Origin: Thermoleophilia bacterium UBA6103
Lineage (GTDB): Bacteria > Actinomycetota > Thermoleophilia > UBA2241
NCBI GenBank assembly: GCA_002423545.1
Contig: DIWP01000015.1
Span: forward strand, 5,244 to 69,243
Length of the DNA stretch: 64,000 nt
Reading direction: 5' to 3'
Of this stretch, positions 25,871 to 35,487 are shown piece after piece. Below the pieces are notes generated by a model. The model saw nothing but the letters and a program-made list of their open reading frames with translations, did not search any database and was not told the DNA's origin. A program made the translations under genes and the position numbers. Within the stretch, counting starts at the first letter, position 1, and each line of letters begins with the position of its first letter.

Positions 25871-26797
25871 TTACAGCTTGACGGCGACGCGCAGCTTGGC
25901 CGACTTGCTGCGTGGATTGAGCTCGACCTCGCGGGCCCGCGGCATGACTGCCCGGCGCGTCAGTACGCGCATCGTCGGTTCATGACCGCACACGCACTGC
26001 GGCAGACCGGGCGGACAGATACAGCCGGCCGCGTGGCCACGGAAGGAGTGCTTGACCATGCGATCCTCGAGCGAGTGGAAGGAGATGACCGCCAGCCGTC
26101 CGCCGGGCCGCAGGACGCGGAACGCCTCTTCCAGGCCGCGAGCCAGGGACTCGAGCTCATCGTTGATGACGATGCGCAACGCCTGGAAGACGCGCCGCGC
26201 CGGGTTACCGGCGGCGAACCTGGCCGGCGTCGGTATCGACTGCTTGACGATCTCGACCAGCTCGCCGGTGGTCTCGATCGGCTGCCGCTGGCGGCGCCGG
26301 GCGATGCCGCGTGCTATCTCGCGCGCAAAGCGCTCCTCACCGTAGCGGCGGAAGATCGCCCGCAGCTCGTCTTCGGGCAGCTCGTTGACCAGATCGGCGG
26401 CGCTGCGTCCGCGCTCGGGGTCCATGCGCATGTCGAGCGGGGCATCGTACGCGTAGGAGAACCCGCGCTCGCGCCGGTCGAGCTGCATCGAAGAGACGCC
26501 GAGGTCCATGTAGACGATGTCGAAGGAGTCCTGCGGGTGGCGCGCCAGGACCTCGGCGAAGTTCCCGCGCACGAGCTTGGTGCGGCACTCTGCGTGACGC
26601 GCGAAGTCGCGGAAGAAGCCGGCTACCGTCGGGTCGCGGTCGCAGGCGACCAGCAGGCCCTCGGGACCGAGCTGCTCGGCGACCGCTTCGGCATGGCCGC
26701 CGGCCCCGAACGTGGCGTCGAACGCCGACTCTCCGGCCTGCGGCCGCAGGAGGTCGACCAGCTCCTCGAGCAGGACCGGGGTGTGAGCGAGTGCCAT
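25871..26797 (-). CDS. rsmH: 16S rRNA (cytosine-1402-N4)-methyltransferase RsmH
   Basis: SAM-dependent methylation of 16S rRNA C1402, formerly called MraW. The 308-residue protein opens with HTPVLLEELVDLL, then the SAM motif DATFGAGGHAEAV, DLGVSSMQLDRRERGFSY, and LRPGGRLAVISFHSLEDRMVK near the C-terminus; the CICPPGLPQCVCG cysteine segment is typical of the family. The ATG at 26797 is chosen because MALAHTPVLLEE is the usual N-terminus; the frame stays open upstream into mraZ. It lies 16 bp after mraZ. Confidence 0.96.
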   Translation of the reverse strand: MALAHTPVLLEELVDLLRPQAGESAFDATFGAGGHAEAVAEQLGPEGLLVACDRDPTVAGFFRDFARHAECRTKLVRGNFAEVLARHPQDSFDIVYMDLGVSSMQLDRRERGFSYAYDAPLDMRMDPERGRSAADLVNELPEDELRAIFRRYGEERFAREIARGIARRRQRQPIETTGELVEIVKQSIPTPARFAAGNPARRVFQALRIVINDELESLARGLEEAFRVLRPGGRLAVISFHSLEDRMVKHSFRGHAAGCICPPGLPQCVCGHEPTMRVLTRRAVMPRAREVELNPRSKSAKLRVAVKL

Positions 26798-26813
26798 CTC
26801 GTACTCACACAGG

Positions 26814-27239
26814 TCAAGCAGTGGCAAACTCGTCGGCGATGTCATCGGCCTCCTCCTCCTGACGGCGCAGATACTCGTCCCAGGCCGCGCGATCCCAGAT
26901 CTCGATGTGGTCCTGCACGCCGATGATGGTGACGTCCCGGTCGATGCCGGCGAACTCCAGCAGCCGCTGCGGGACGGTGATGCGCCCCTGGCGGTCGAGC
27001 TCCTCGTGGACGGCGCCGGCGGTGGCGAAGCGACGCAGGCCGCGTCCACGCCGGCTGTTGGGTGCCTTGCCGAGCTCCTCCTGCAGGTACTTGTCGAAGC
27101 CCTCGGGCGTGTAGCAGGAGAGGCAGCGATCCATGCCGCGGGTCACGTAGATACCGTCGGCGAAGGCGGAGCGAAGGCGAGCGGGGACTGCGACGCGGTT
27201 CTTCGCGTCGAGGGTGAAGTCATACGTCCCTACAAGCAT
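26814..27239 (-). CDS. mraZ: transcriptional regulator MraZ
   Basis: An AbrB-fold DNA-binding protein that in other bacteria represses or tunes its own division cluster. The 141-residue protein has the two family repeats: GTYDFTLDAKNRVAVPARLR at the start, and LDRQGRITVPQRLLEFAGI in the second half, each with the DxKxR or DxQGR motif. The ATG at 27239 gives the standard N-terminus. It is the first gene of the cluster, and pairs of GTGGG boxes, the known MraZ binding unit, lie in its promoter (27259-27287). Confidence 0.95.
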   Translation of the reverse strand: MLVGTYDFTLDAKNRVAVPARLRSAFADGIYVTRGMDRCLSCYTPEGFDKYLQEELGKAPNSRRGRGLRRFATAGAVHEELDRQGRITVPQRLLEFAGIDRDVTIIGVQDHIEIWDRAAWDEYLRRQEEEADDIADEFATA

Positions 27240-27258
27240 CGGCCGGTGCACGCATGGG

Positions 27259-27287
27259 ACTGTACCCCACTTCTCCCCACTTTGCAA
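27259..27287 (-). promoter_or_regulatory. mraZ operon promoter with MraZ boxes
   Basis: On the minus strand TTGCAA (27282-27287) is followed after 17 bp by TACAGT (27259-27264), each matching four of six consensus bases. Two GTGGG boxes lie in the spacer at 27276-27280 and 27266-27270, exactly 10 bp apart, which is the spacing known for MraZ operators. Further single GTGGG elements on the same strand lie at 27307-27311 and 27327-27331. Binding here would block RNA polymerase directly, so the cluster is probably autoregulated. The stretch is AT-richer than its surroundings and includes a run of six T. Confidence 0.7.
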
Positions 27288-27459
27288 CATTTTTTCGCCA
27301 TTTGCCCCCACCGCCCTGCCATGCACCCCACCGCGGCTCGTCGGCGACGCCACGCGGCGGTCCGTGCGGCGGTACAGGACGCAGTCTCATGGAGCACCTG
27401 CCGACGCCCGCGACCACGGGCGGGCTGCGTGGAGCGGCCGGCCGCACGCCGGGATCCAC

Positions 27460-27518
27460 GTGGGGCGAAGTGGAGCGCGATGGCCGAGCGCCCGGACTCA
27501 TGCGTGGGGCGAAGTGGG
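27460..27518 (+). promoter_or_regulatory. two distal MraZ-box pairs in opposite orientation
   Basis: The 15-mer CGTGGGGCGAAGTGG occurs at 27459-27473 and again at 27503-27517, 44 bp apart. Each contains two GTGGG-type boxes with 10-bp periodicity (27460 and 27470; 27504 and 27514). On the other strand the promoter pair reads GTGGGGAGAAGTGGGG, so these are near-copies of the same operator, inverted and about 200 bp further from the gene. No plus-strand gene starts nearby. The whole 27240-27750 stretch is otherwise non-coding as far as I can see. Confidence 0.55.
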
Positions 27519-27750
27519 CGGCGGGCGGATGGGGTCATGGCGGCAGACCGTACGGCCACAGCGCCACGTCGCTCGCCGGGCGATCTGATCAGGCCCGGAT
27601 GCCGGGTCTGGCGTCATGGCGTCGCGGGGCCGAGGCCCGGCCGGCAGTCACGTCGCGCCGGCACCGGGTCGAGAGCCGGCCGGTCGCCGCTTCAGGCCGG
27701 CGCCGGTCCTCGACGTTGCCGGCCGCCCCCGGGGCGGCCGGCGCTGCGGC

Positions 27751-28389
27751 TCACTCCGGCGCCGGTATCGTGATCTTGGTGCCGACGCTCAGGTTGTTGA
27801 GGTTGAGCTTGGGGTTCGCTTCCAGGATCTGATCGACCGAGACCCCGAAGCGTTCCGAGATCTGCGAGAGCGTGTCGCCCTTCTTGACCTTGTAGGTGCG
27901 TTCGCCGACGACCGCCGGGCCCGAGGGGGACGCAGATGGGGACGGTGAGACGGCGGCGTCGCCGCCGAGGATGCCGGAACCGACCACGACCAGGACGAGC
28001 GCGACGACCACACCGAGAAAGACGAGCGGGACCAGGATGCGCAGCGCCCAGCGCAGCATCGATGTCCCGCCGCCGTCATACGAAGAGTCGTCGTAGTGGG
28101 CAGGCGGGTAGTACTCGTCGCGACGGGCGCGCTCGTTGCGGCGGCGCCCGCGGCCTCGGGCATCGCCGCGTGCATGCCCGGCCTCGTCGTCGGGACCGGC
28201 GAAGGCAGCCATGGAGTCGGTGAACGAACCGATCTCGCGGAGGCGCGCCTCAGCCTCCTCTTCGCGCCGGCGCGCTTCTTCGTCGCCGCCGGCCGAACCC
28301 TCGCCGTGACCATGCGGCGCGGCGCCGTCTGCCGCCCGTCTTTCGGGTCCTAGGTCGCCCGGCGGTCTGCCGCCGTCGCTCGCGTTCAT
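27751..28389 (-). CDS. membrane-anchored LysM domain protein
   Basis: A 212-residue protein with a long, charged, Gly/Arg-rich N-terminus (about 110 residues), one membrane helix (LRWALRILVPLVFLGVVVALVLVVV), a short Pro/Ser linker and a single C-terminal LysM domain: YKVKKGDTLSQISERFGVS, then ILEANPKLN and KITIPAPE. LysM binds N-acetylglucosamine-containing glycans, so the protein probably contacts peptidoglycan from the membrane. The ATG overlaps the pyrF stop (ATGA). It is the last gene before the 510-bp mraZ control region. Confidence 0.88.
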   Translation of the reverse strand: MNASDGGRPPGDLGPERRAADGAAPHGHGEGSAGGDEEARRREEEAEARLREIGSFTDSMAAFAGPDDEAGHARGDARGRGRRRNERARRDEYYPPAHYDDSSYDGGGTSMLRWALRILVPLVFLGVVVALVLVVVGSGILGGDAAVSPSPSASPSGPAVVGERTYKVKKGDTLSQISERFGVSVDQILEANPKLNLNNLSVGTKITIPAPE

Positions 28390-29477
28390 GGCCAGAGCAC
28401 CCCCGCCAGTCGGTCGCGCAGTTCTTCACACGCCTGCGCAGCGGCGCTCGCGAAGTCGCCGCCGCGTCGACGCCATGCATACAGGATCGATCGGGACGAA
28501 TTTACGACGAGCCCCCCGGCTTCTCCTGCCGACAGGCCCCGCAGAGCCTCCGCCTCGCCGCCCTGGGCGCCGATCCCGGGCACCAGGATGAACGAGCGCG
28601 GCAAGGCTTCGCGGACGGCGCGGAGCGCGTCCGGCGCGGTGGCGCCGGCGACCGCGCCCACATCGACGTAGCCGCGCTCGCCGACGGCGCCGTCACCGAG
28701 GCCCGAGACCATGTCGGCGACGACAAGATACAGCGGCCGGGCGCCGTGGTCTCCGGTCGTCGTCGCCGCGTCGTGCCGGCCGGCGACGCCGGCGCCCCGC
28801 TGCTGCGGATCGACGTGGCGCTCCTGCAGATCGGCGGCGCCGGGATTGCTGGTCCGCGTGAGCACGAAGATGCCGCGCCCCTGATCGCAACGCCGGACGA
28901 AGGGCTCCAGGGAGTCGGCGCCCATGTATGGATTGACGGTCACGGCGTCGGCGTCGAGGCCGGCGCCCCGGCCGCCGCCCGGCAGCGGAGCGCCGCCGAA
29001 GACGGCATTGGCATACGCCTGTGCGGTCGCGGCGATGTCGCCGCGCTTGACGTCGACGATGACCGGCAGCTCGTGCTCGTGCGCGACGCGCACCACCTCG
29101 CAGAGCGCGCGCCATCCGGCAGCGCCGTACTGCTCGAAGTAGGCCGCCTGGGGCTTCACCGCCGCCGCCACGTCGGCGACCGCGGCGATGATCCGCCGGC
29201 AGTAGCCCGCACAGCAGGCGGCCGCCAGCGCCTCTCCGTCGGTCGGTCGCGACATCGCCGGCCGCGCTTCGTCGGCGGCCCCACGTGCGGCCGTCTCGGC
29301 GACGAACGCCGGCGGCATGGAGTCCAGATCGGGATCGAGCCCGACGCAGACGGCGCTGCGTCGACTGAGGATGGACGCCGCCAGCCGGTCACTGAAGCGT
29401 GTGCTCAGCTCAGGCGCCAGCGTCGTCACTCCCCTCGCCCGGCGACCGTGTCCGATCGCCCTCTCGATCGACCCCAT
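28386..29477 (-). CDS. pyrF: orotidine 5'-phosphate decarboxylase, type 2
   Basis: Last step of UMP synthesis. The catalytic segment VIVDVKRGDIAATAQAYANA and the substrate motifs AVKPQAAYFEQYG, AVTVNPYMGADSLEPF and FILVPGIGAQGG identify the PyrF type found in mycobacteria and myxobacteria. At up to 363 residues it is longer than the usual 270-290. An insertion after DLQERHV (about 25 residues rich in Gly, Arg and Thr) and another after ETAARGAADEA account for part of this. The start is not settled: the ATG at 29477 overlaps the upstream gene by 68 bp, while a GTG at 29429 sits too close to its AGGGGA. The stop overlaps the LysM gene start. Confidence 0.92.
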   Translation of the reverse strand: MGSIERAIGHGRRARGVTTLAPELSTRFSDRLAASILSRRSAVCVGLDPDLDSMPPAFVAETAARGAADEARPAMSRPTDGEALAAACCAGYCRRIIAAVADVAAAVKPQAAYFEQYGAAGWRALCEVVRVAHEHELPVIVDVKRGDIAATAQAYANAVFGGAPLPGGGRGAGLDADAVTVNPYMGADSLEPFVRRCDQGRGIFVLTRTSNPGAADLQERHVDPQQRGAGVAGRHDAATTTGDHGARPLYLVVADMVSGLGDGAVGERGYVDVGAVAGATAPDALRAVREALPRSFILVPGIGAQGGEAEALRGLSAGEAGGLVVNSSRSILYAWRRRGGDFASAAAQACEELRDRLAGVLWP

Positions 29478-30477
29478 CTGCCGCGACGCCGTCGATGTGC
29501 CCCCGCACCGTACGTCGTCGCATCAAGGCAACCATACCAAGAACGCCGCTCGTTGCCACGGCGGTCGCCGCCAGTCCGCCCTCCGGACCGAACGCGCCCC
29601 CGACAAGCCAGGCCGGCCCATCGATGTCCAGATCGATCAGCGCACCGCCGGGCATGCCCATGCCGCTGACGCTGAGTCCCAGCACGTTGCCCAGCGTCCA
29701 GTTCCAGGCGGCGTGCATCGCGAACGCCCCCCACAGGCATCCCTGCCGGAGCACGAGCAGGGCGAAGAAGACGCCGATGAGGAACAGGTTCAGTGCCGGC
29801 AGCCAGCCGAAGCCGGGATTGAGGGCATGAAACGAGGAGAACAGCAGCGATGAGACGACGACCCCGAACCACGGCGTATAGCGGGCCCCCAGGCTCAGCA
29901 GCAGCCAGCCGCGAGACAGCAGCTCCTCCGCCGTCCCCTGGACCGCCCAGCCCAGCGTCACGACAAGCACGCCACCCAGCGCCGCGACACCGGTCACGCC
30001 GTCACGCGAGGGCCCGATGCCCACGTCACCGAGCACCACCGTGACGCCACTCAGGATCAGGATCGCCGTCACGCCGATGACGCCGCCGACGGCGGCCGCC
30101 CGGGCGGCGCCGCGGCGCGGCAGCGCCAGCGACTCGACCGGACGCGCCTCGACCGCCAGCATCCACGCGACGGCCAACGCCCCCAGCGGGATGAAGACGA
30201 GCCAGAGACGGGCATCGAGCCACAGGGCGCCGCGCAGCGCCGCGCCGACGCCGGCGTCTGGCCCGGTCGGCGGCAGGCTCCACGGCAGGCGACGGCCGGC
30301 CAGCAGAAGCGGCAGCCGGCTCAGGAACAGGAAACCCCACGCCGCGGCCGCCGCGACCAGCAAGTTGCTCAGCCTGCGGCCACGGCGGGCGGCGACGAAG
30401 AGCCGATCAGCGGCCGAAAGGATGCGGTCCATGGCGCGCGAGCGCCCGGCGATCGCCTCGACGGCGCGCCACATCAC
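29410..30477 (-). CDS. CPBP-family intramembrane metalloprotease
   Basis: A polytopic protein of about 355 residues with the three CPBP (Abi, Rce1-like) motifs: EELLSRGW, with the Glu pair and Arg; SSFHALN, with a metal-ligand His; and HAAWNW near the C-terminus. About eight hydrophobic segments are visible. The family includes CAAX-type proteases and bacteriocin self-immunity proteins; the substrate here is unknown. The start could be the GTG at 30477, the ATG one codon later, or the ATG at 30432; none has a clear ribosome site. The 3' end overlaps the 5' end of pyrF. Confidence 0.85.
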   Translation of the reverse strand: MMWRAVEAIAGRSRAMDRILSAADRLFVAARRGRRLSNLLVAAAAAWGFLFLSRLPLLLAGRRLPWSLPPTGPDAGVGAALRGALWLDARLWLVFIPLGALAVAWMLAVEARPVESLALPRRGAARAAAVGGVIGVTAILILSGVTVVLGDVGIGPSRDGVTGVAALGGVLVVTLGWAVQGTAEELLSRGWLLLSLGARYTPWFGVVVSSLLFSSFHALNPGFGWLPALNLFLIGVFFALLVLRQGCLWGAFAMHAAWNWTLGNVLGLSVSGMGMPGGALIDLDIDGPAWLVGGAFGPEGGLAATAVATSGVLGMVALMRRRTVRGHIDGVAADGVDREGDRTRSPGEGSDDAGA

Positions 30478-30519
30478 CGTGTGGCGACGCCGCCGGGGCG
30501 GAACGTCGCCGGACGTCCG

Positions 30520-31197
30520 TCAGTTGCCGGAGCTGGGAAGCTGCGGGACGAGGAAGGACAGGAACGCGCCCCAGGACCGGGTCTGCAGCATGACCTTGCC
30601 GGGCCCCACAAGCTCCACTACAAGGCCCTCGCCGCTGAAGAACGTCGACTTCAGGCCGCCGACCTTCTTCACGTTGAACGTCATGCCCTCGGGGAACGCC
30701 ACCAGATGCCCCGTGTCCACGGTGTACGACTGCCCGGCGGCGAGGTCGAACTCGTGGATGGCGCCGTACGAGGAGACGACGAGCTGACCGTGACCCGAGC
30801 AGCGCAGCATGAACAGTCCCTCGCCGCCGAAGAAGGTCTTGGCGCCGCCCCACTTGCTCTCGGTCTCGATGCCCATCTCGGACGCCATGTACGAGCCACT
30901 CTGCACCACGTACGGCAGGCCCTCCAGCCGCATGACGGCGATGTCGCCCGGCAGGGCCGGCGCCACCGCGACGTGGCCGCCCTCGGCCGGCGCCTGGAAG
31001 ACGTTCTGGAAGAACGACTCGCTGGTGAGTGCCTTGCGCGCCAGCGACTTCAGCATGCCGCCGGTGGCCTTGGTCTCGATCTGCACTCCGGCGCTCATGC
31101 TCACCATGGCACCGCCCTCGACCCTCACCTGCTCGCTGCCGGCAAGCTTGAGCACCCCGAGCGAATAGGTCGGCTTGTAGAGGATATCGACGTCCAT
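30520..31197 (-). CDS. AIM24/TIGR00266-family protein
   Basis: A 225-residue soluble beta-rich protein of the AIM24 family. Recognisable segments are the EGGAMVSMSAGVQIETKATGG repeat-like start (quoted here only as its family hallmark, residues 27-47), ESFFQNVFQAP, FFGGEGLFMLRCSGHG and VVELVGPGKVMLQTRS. The family is widespread, its structure a tryptophan-RNA-binding-attenuator-like beta fold, and its function unknown in bacteria. The ATG at 31197 has a GGAGGG site seven bases upstream. It lies between the enoyl-CoA hydratase gene and the CPBP protease gene on the same strand. Confidence 0.88.
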   Translation of the reverse strand: MDVDILYKPTYSLGVLKLAGSEQVRVEGGAMVSMSAGVQIETKATGGMLKSLARKALTSESFFQNVFQAPAEGGHVAVAPALPGDIAVMRLEGLPYVVQSGSYMASEMGIETESKWGGAKTFFGGEGLFMLRCSGHGQLVVSSYGAIHEFDLAAGQSYTVDTGHLVAFPEGMTFNVKKVGGLKSTFFSGEGLVVELVGPGKVMLQTRSWGAFLSFLVPQLPSSGN

Positions 31198-31316
31198 GCC
31201 CACGCCCTCCCGCGTCGCTGGCTCTGCCGCGACCGGTCGCCGCGGCCCTGTCCACGTTCGGCCTCCGGAGCGCCGCTCCTTGCCGCTGGTGGCGAACGCG
31301 GCGGACGGCGGCGGGT

Positions 31317-32090
<774 letters not shown>

Positions 32091-32158
32091 GGCAGGACCT
32101 CCTTGGTGTGCACGACCGGGGCGATCCCAGTCTACCGGATGCCCGGCGCCCGGCGGCC

Positions 32159-34768
32159 TCAGCCGCGCAACTTGCGCAGCGGCGCCACGTTGGCCATCAG
32201 GCGCCGCTCGCTGCCATCGGCGTCGAAGTGCACCAGGATGATGCCGCGCGCCTCGACGGCCCGCACCGTGCCCTCTCCGAGCACGGCGTGGAGTACGCGC
32301 TCGCCGGCCTTGAAGTACTGGCTCACCGCCTGCTCGCCGATGTCGGTGGCGGCATCCCGGTCCGACGCGCCCGCCGCCGCGCCGCCGCCGTCCGCGGCGC
32401 CCCGGCGCCCGGCGACATCTGAGCGGCGGTCCGCCGGCGGGCGGCCCGGCCGCCAGGCTCCCCCACCGCCCGACGCACCCGGCGTGCCGGCCCCGCCCCG
32501 GGGCCTGGCGCCGATCACGGCGCCGGCGCCGAGGTCGGTCCAGCCGCCGTCGCCAGCGTCGTCGTCCCAGCGGCGGCGAGCCGAGCGGTCGTGGGCGCCG
32601 CCGGCGCCGAACACCGACGGCGGACGACGGCCGCCGATCACCTTCTTCTCGACCAGCCGCGCCGGGATCTCCGCCAGGAAGCGCGACGGCAGGTTGTCCA
32701 TGGCGCCGCCCCAGAGCATGCGGCTGCGGGCATGGAGCAGGTACAGCACGTCCATGGCCCGGGTGATGCCCACGTATGCCAGCCGGCGCTCCTCCTCCAC
32801 GTTCTGCTCGTCGATCGAGCGCTGGTGAGGAAAGACCCCCTCTTCCATGCCGACGATGAAGACGGCCGGGAACTCAAGGCCCTTGGCGTTGTGCAGGGTC
32901 ATGAGGGTGATCTGGGTACCCGCCTCCACATAGGCATCCTGGTCGGTGTAGAGGGAGACCTCCTGCAGGAAGCCCTCCGCCGTCGGCGCTTCGGCGCGAC
33001 GGTCGTACTCGGCGGCCACGCCGATGAGCTCTTCGAGGTTCTCCAGCCGGCCCTCGGCCTCCAGGGTGCGCTGCGCGCGCAACGCCTCGAGGTAGCCGGA
33101 CTCCTCCAGCACGGCGCGTACCGTCTCGGCGACGGCTCGCGCTGCCGGACGACCCGCCGTAGCGCCGTCATCCGACTCGTCTGCGGCGGGCGCCTCGCGG
33201 GCCACCGGCGCCGTGGCGGCGGCCGCAGGCCCTGTGTCGCCCGCCGCCGGCGCGGCGGCGGAGGCGCCGGGCTGCGTGCCGTCGGCCGTCGCCGAGGCGA
33301 CCGGCACACCGCCAGCGCCGGCCTGGAAGCTCCGGATGAGCGACACGAACATCTGCAGCCTGCCGGCCGTGGCGGCGGCCACGCCGGCGACCTGATCGGC
33401 CGCCTGCAGCACCGACCACAGCGACTCACCGACCGTCGCAGCCTGGGTCAGCAGCCGCTCGACGGTGGTCGCCCCGATCCCGCGCCGCGGCACGTTGATG
33501 ATGCGCAGCAGCCGCTGTTCGTCGTCGGGGTTGGCGATGACGTTGAGGTAGGCCAGCGCATCCTTGACCTCGGCGCGCTCGTAGAACCGCTGGCCGCCGA
33601 TCACCTGATACGAGATGGCGTAGCGGCCGAACTGCTCCTCGAGCACGCGGCTCTGAGCGTTCGTCCGATACAGCACCGCTATCTCGTCGGGACTGAACGC
33701 CCGCGGCCCGGCTTCGCCGCGGAGCAGCCGCTGCACCTCACTGGCCACGAACTGCGCCTCGCCGTGCTCGTCCGGCACTTCGACGATGGTGACCGTGCTC
33801 CCCTCCCCGCGCCCCGTCCAGAGATTCTTGCCCTTGCGCCGCCGGTTGTGCTTGACGACGGCGTTGGCCACATCGAGCACCGCCTGCGTGGAACGGTAGT
33901 TCTGCTCGAGACGGATGATGCGCGCCTCGGGGTAGTCGCGCTCGAACTCGAGGATGTTGCGGATGTCGGCGCCACGCCAGGAGTAGATGCTCTGGTCGTC
34001 GTCGCCGACGACGGCGATGCTCCCGCGCTCACCGGCCAGCAGGTTCGCCAGCCGGTATTGGGCGTGGTTGGTGTCCTGGTACTCATCGATGAGGATGTGG
34101 CGGAAGGAACGCTGGTAGTGGGCCAGCCGCTGCGGGAAGCGCTCGAGCAGGAAGACAGCGTTGGCCAGCAGATCGTCGAAGTCCATGGCGTTCATCTGCC
34201 CGAGCTTCTTCTGGTAGAGCTCGTAGACATCGGCGACGGTCTGGGCGAAGAAGCCTTCCACCTCCGAGCGGTAGTCGGCCGGATCCTGCAGACGGTTCTT
34301 GGCGTCGCTGATGACGCGGGCTATCGACTCGGGCGGGAAGCGCTTGACGTCGAAGTCGAGCTCCTCGAGGCAGCGCTTGATGAGCCGCCGGCTGTCGTCG
34401 GCGTCGTGGATGGTGTAGTTGGCCCGGTAGCCGAGCCGCTCGGCCTCGCGGCGCAGGAGGCGGGCGCACATGCTGTGGAAGGTGCTGATCCACATGGTGC
34501 GGGCGACGTGACCGACCAGCGTCTCGATGCGGGCCTTCATCTCGCCGGCGGCCTTGTTGGTAAAGGTGATGGCGAGGATCTCGTCGGGCCGCGCGCCGCG
34601 CTCGCGGATGAGCCAGGCGACGCGATGGGTGAGCACGCGCGTCTTGCCGGAGCCGGCGCCGGCCAGGATGAGCAGCGGACCGTCGCCGTAGGTGACGGCC
34701 TCAAGTTGCTGCTCGTTGAGGCCGGCGAGAAGCGGTGAGGCGGCCGGCTCGGTCGGTGCGGGGCTCAT
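32159..34768 (-). CDS. pcrA: ATP-dependent DNA helicase PcrA/UvrD
   Basis: A superfamily 1A 3'-5' helicase for nucleotide excision repair and replication support. Motifs: LAGAGSGKTRVL (36-47), ITFTNKAAGEMK, DEYQDTN (228-234), VGDDDQSIYSWRGAD (254-268), QNYRST, TLHNAKGLEFPAVF and ITRAMDVLYL. At 869 residues it is longer than usual. An Ala/Pro-rich insert of about 60 residues lies at 483-545, within subdomain 2B, and a low-complexity linker joins the core to a C-terminal Tudor-like domain (GERVLHAVLGEGTVRAVE), which in PcrA contacts RNA polymerase. It lies 4 bp after the VIT1-like gene. Confidence 0.95.
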   Translation of the reverse strand: MSPAPTEPAASPLLAGLNEQQLEAVTYGDGPLLILAGAGSGKTRVLTHRVAWLIRERGARPDEILAITFTNKAAGEMKARIETLVGHVARTMWISTFHSMCARLLRREAERLGYRANYTIHDADDSRRLIKRCLEELDFDVKRFPPESIARVISDAKNRLQDPADYRSEVEGFFAQTVADVYELYQKKLGQMNAMDFDDLLANAVFLLERFPQRLAHYQRSFRHILIDEYQDTNHAQYRLANLLAGERGSIAVVGDDDQSIYSWRGADIRNILEFERDYPEARIIRLEQNYRSTQAVLDVANAVVKHNRRRKGKNLWTGRGEGSTVTIVEVPDEHGEAQFVASEVQRLLRGEAGPRAFSPDEIAVLYRTNAQSRVLEEQFGRYAISYQVIGGQRFYERAEVKDALAYLNVIANPDDEQRLLRIINVPRRGIGATTVERLLTQAATVGESLWSVLQAADQVAGVAAATAGRLQMFVSLIRSFQAGAGGVPVASATADGTQPGASAAAPAAGDTGPAAAATAPVAREAPAADESDDGATAGRPAARAVAETVRAVLEESGYLEALRAQRTLEAEGRLENLEELIGVAAEYDRRAEAPTAEGFLQEVSLYTDQDAYVEAGTQITLMTLHNAKGLEFPAVFIVGMEEGVFPHQRSIDEQNVEEERRLAYVGITRAMDVLYLLHARSRMLWGGAMDNLPSRFLAEIPARLVEKKVIGGRRPPSVFGAGGAHDRSARRRWDDDAGDGGWTDLGAGAVIGARPRGGAGTPGASGGGGAWRPGRPPADRRSDVAGRRGAADGGGAAAGASDRDAATDIGEQAVSQYFKAGERVLHAVLGEGTVRAVEARGIILVHFDADGSERRLMANVAPLRKLRG

Positions 34769-34772
34769 TGGG

Positions 34773-35429
34773 TCAGGCCGGCGCGTTGAGGAGCAGGCTG
34801 AGGCCGAAGGCGACCCCGCCGGCCAGGATGAGCTTGGCGGCCGACACGAGCATGCGCCCGCGCGACACCCTGCTCAGAAAGGCGCCGAGCAGGAACAGCT
34901 CGGCCACGGCCAGCCCCCAGGCGAGGTAGAACGACGTCTCGACGCCGACGACCGGGTACAGGGCAAGTCCGACGCAGAGGATGAGGCCGCCGAGGGCCGA
35001 CGAGAGTCCGGCCACCGTGGCGATGGCGAAGGTGGCGTAGCGGGAGGCGGCGCCGATGTCGGTCGACTCCAGGCCGTACAGCGTGGTCTCTTCGAGCTCC
35101 TTGAGCTCGCGGGCGCGTTCGGCCTGCTCGGAGAGATAGGAGCCGTAGAAGCCGGAGACACCGAGGCTGACCGATGCCGCCGCCACCACGCTCACGACGG
35201 TCCGCACATCCCTGACGCTGGCGAAGTACGAGCCGGTGATGATGCCGAGCCCGGTGAGGACGCCGTCGAAGGCGTTCATGGGGAAGTAGCGGCGCGCGAT
35301 CTCGCCGACGTCGGCGATCTCGTGCAGGTGCTTGAGACGGCCGACCAGGGTGGCGGCGCGGGAGCCCGATGCTCCGGTCGGGCGCGATGCCCGGCGGGCC
35401 GTCGCGCCCTTCTGATGCCGGCGACTCAC
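34773..35429 (-). CDS. VIT1/CCC1-family membrane transporter
   Basis: A 218-residue protein with the CCC1/VIT1 signature near its first membrane helix (YFPMNAFDGVLTGLGIITG). About five membrane segments are visible, and a cytoplasmic helical stretch with EQAERARELKELEETTLYG lies between helices two and three, where the family binds metal through Glu residues. Relatives carry Fe(II) or Mn(II); the metal here is not known. The N-terminus of about 40 residues is basic. It is followed at 4 bp by pcrA and preceded by the DUF211 gene, 58 bp upstream. Confidence 0.82.
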   Translation of the reverse strand: MSRRHQKGATARRASRPTGASGSRAATLVGRLKHLHEIADVGEIARRYFPMNAFDGVLTGLGIITGSYFASVRDVRTVVSVVAAASVSLGVSGFYGSYLSEQAERARELKELEETTLYGLESTDIGAASRYATFAIATVAGLSSALGGLILCVGLALYPVVGVETSFYLAWGLAVAELFLLGAFLSRVSRGRMLVSAAKLILAGGVAFGLSLLLNAPA

Positions 35430-35487
35430 GGACGGCTCACGAGATCTTGGTCAGGAAGGGGCGAGGAGAGGTCCGGCGAGACGACGG

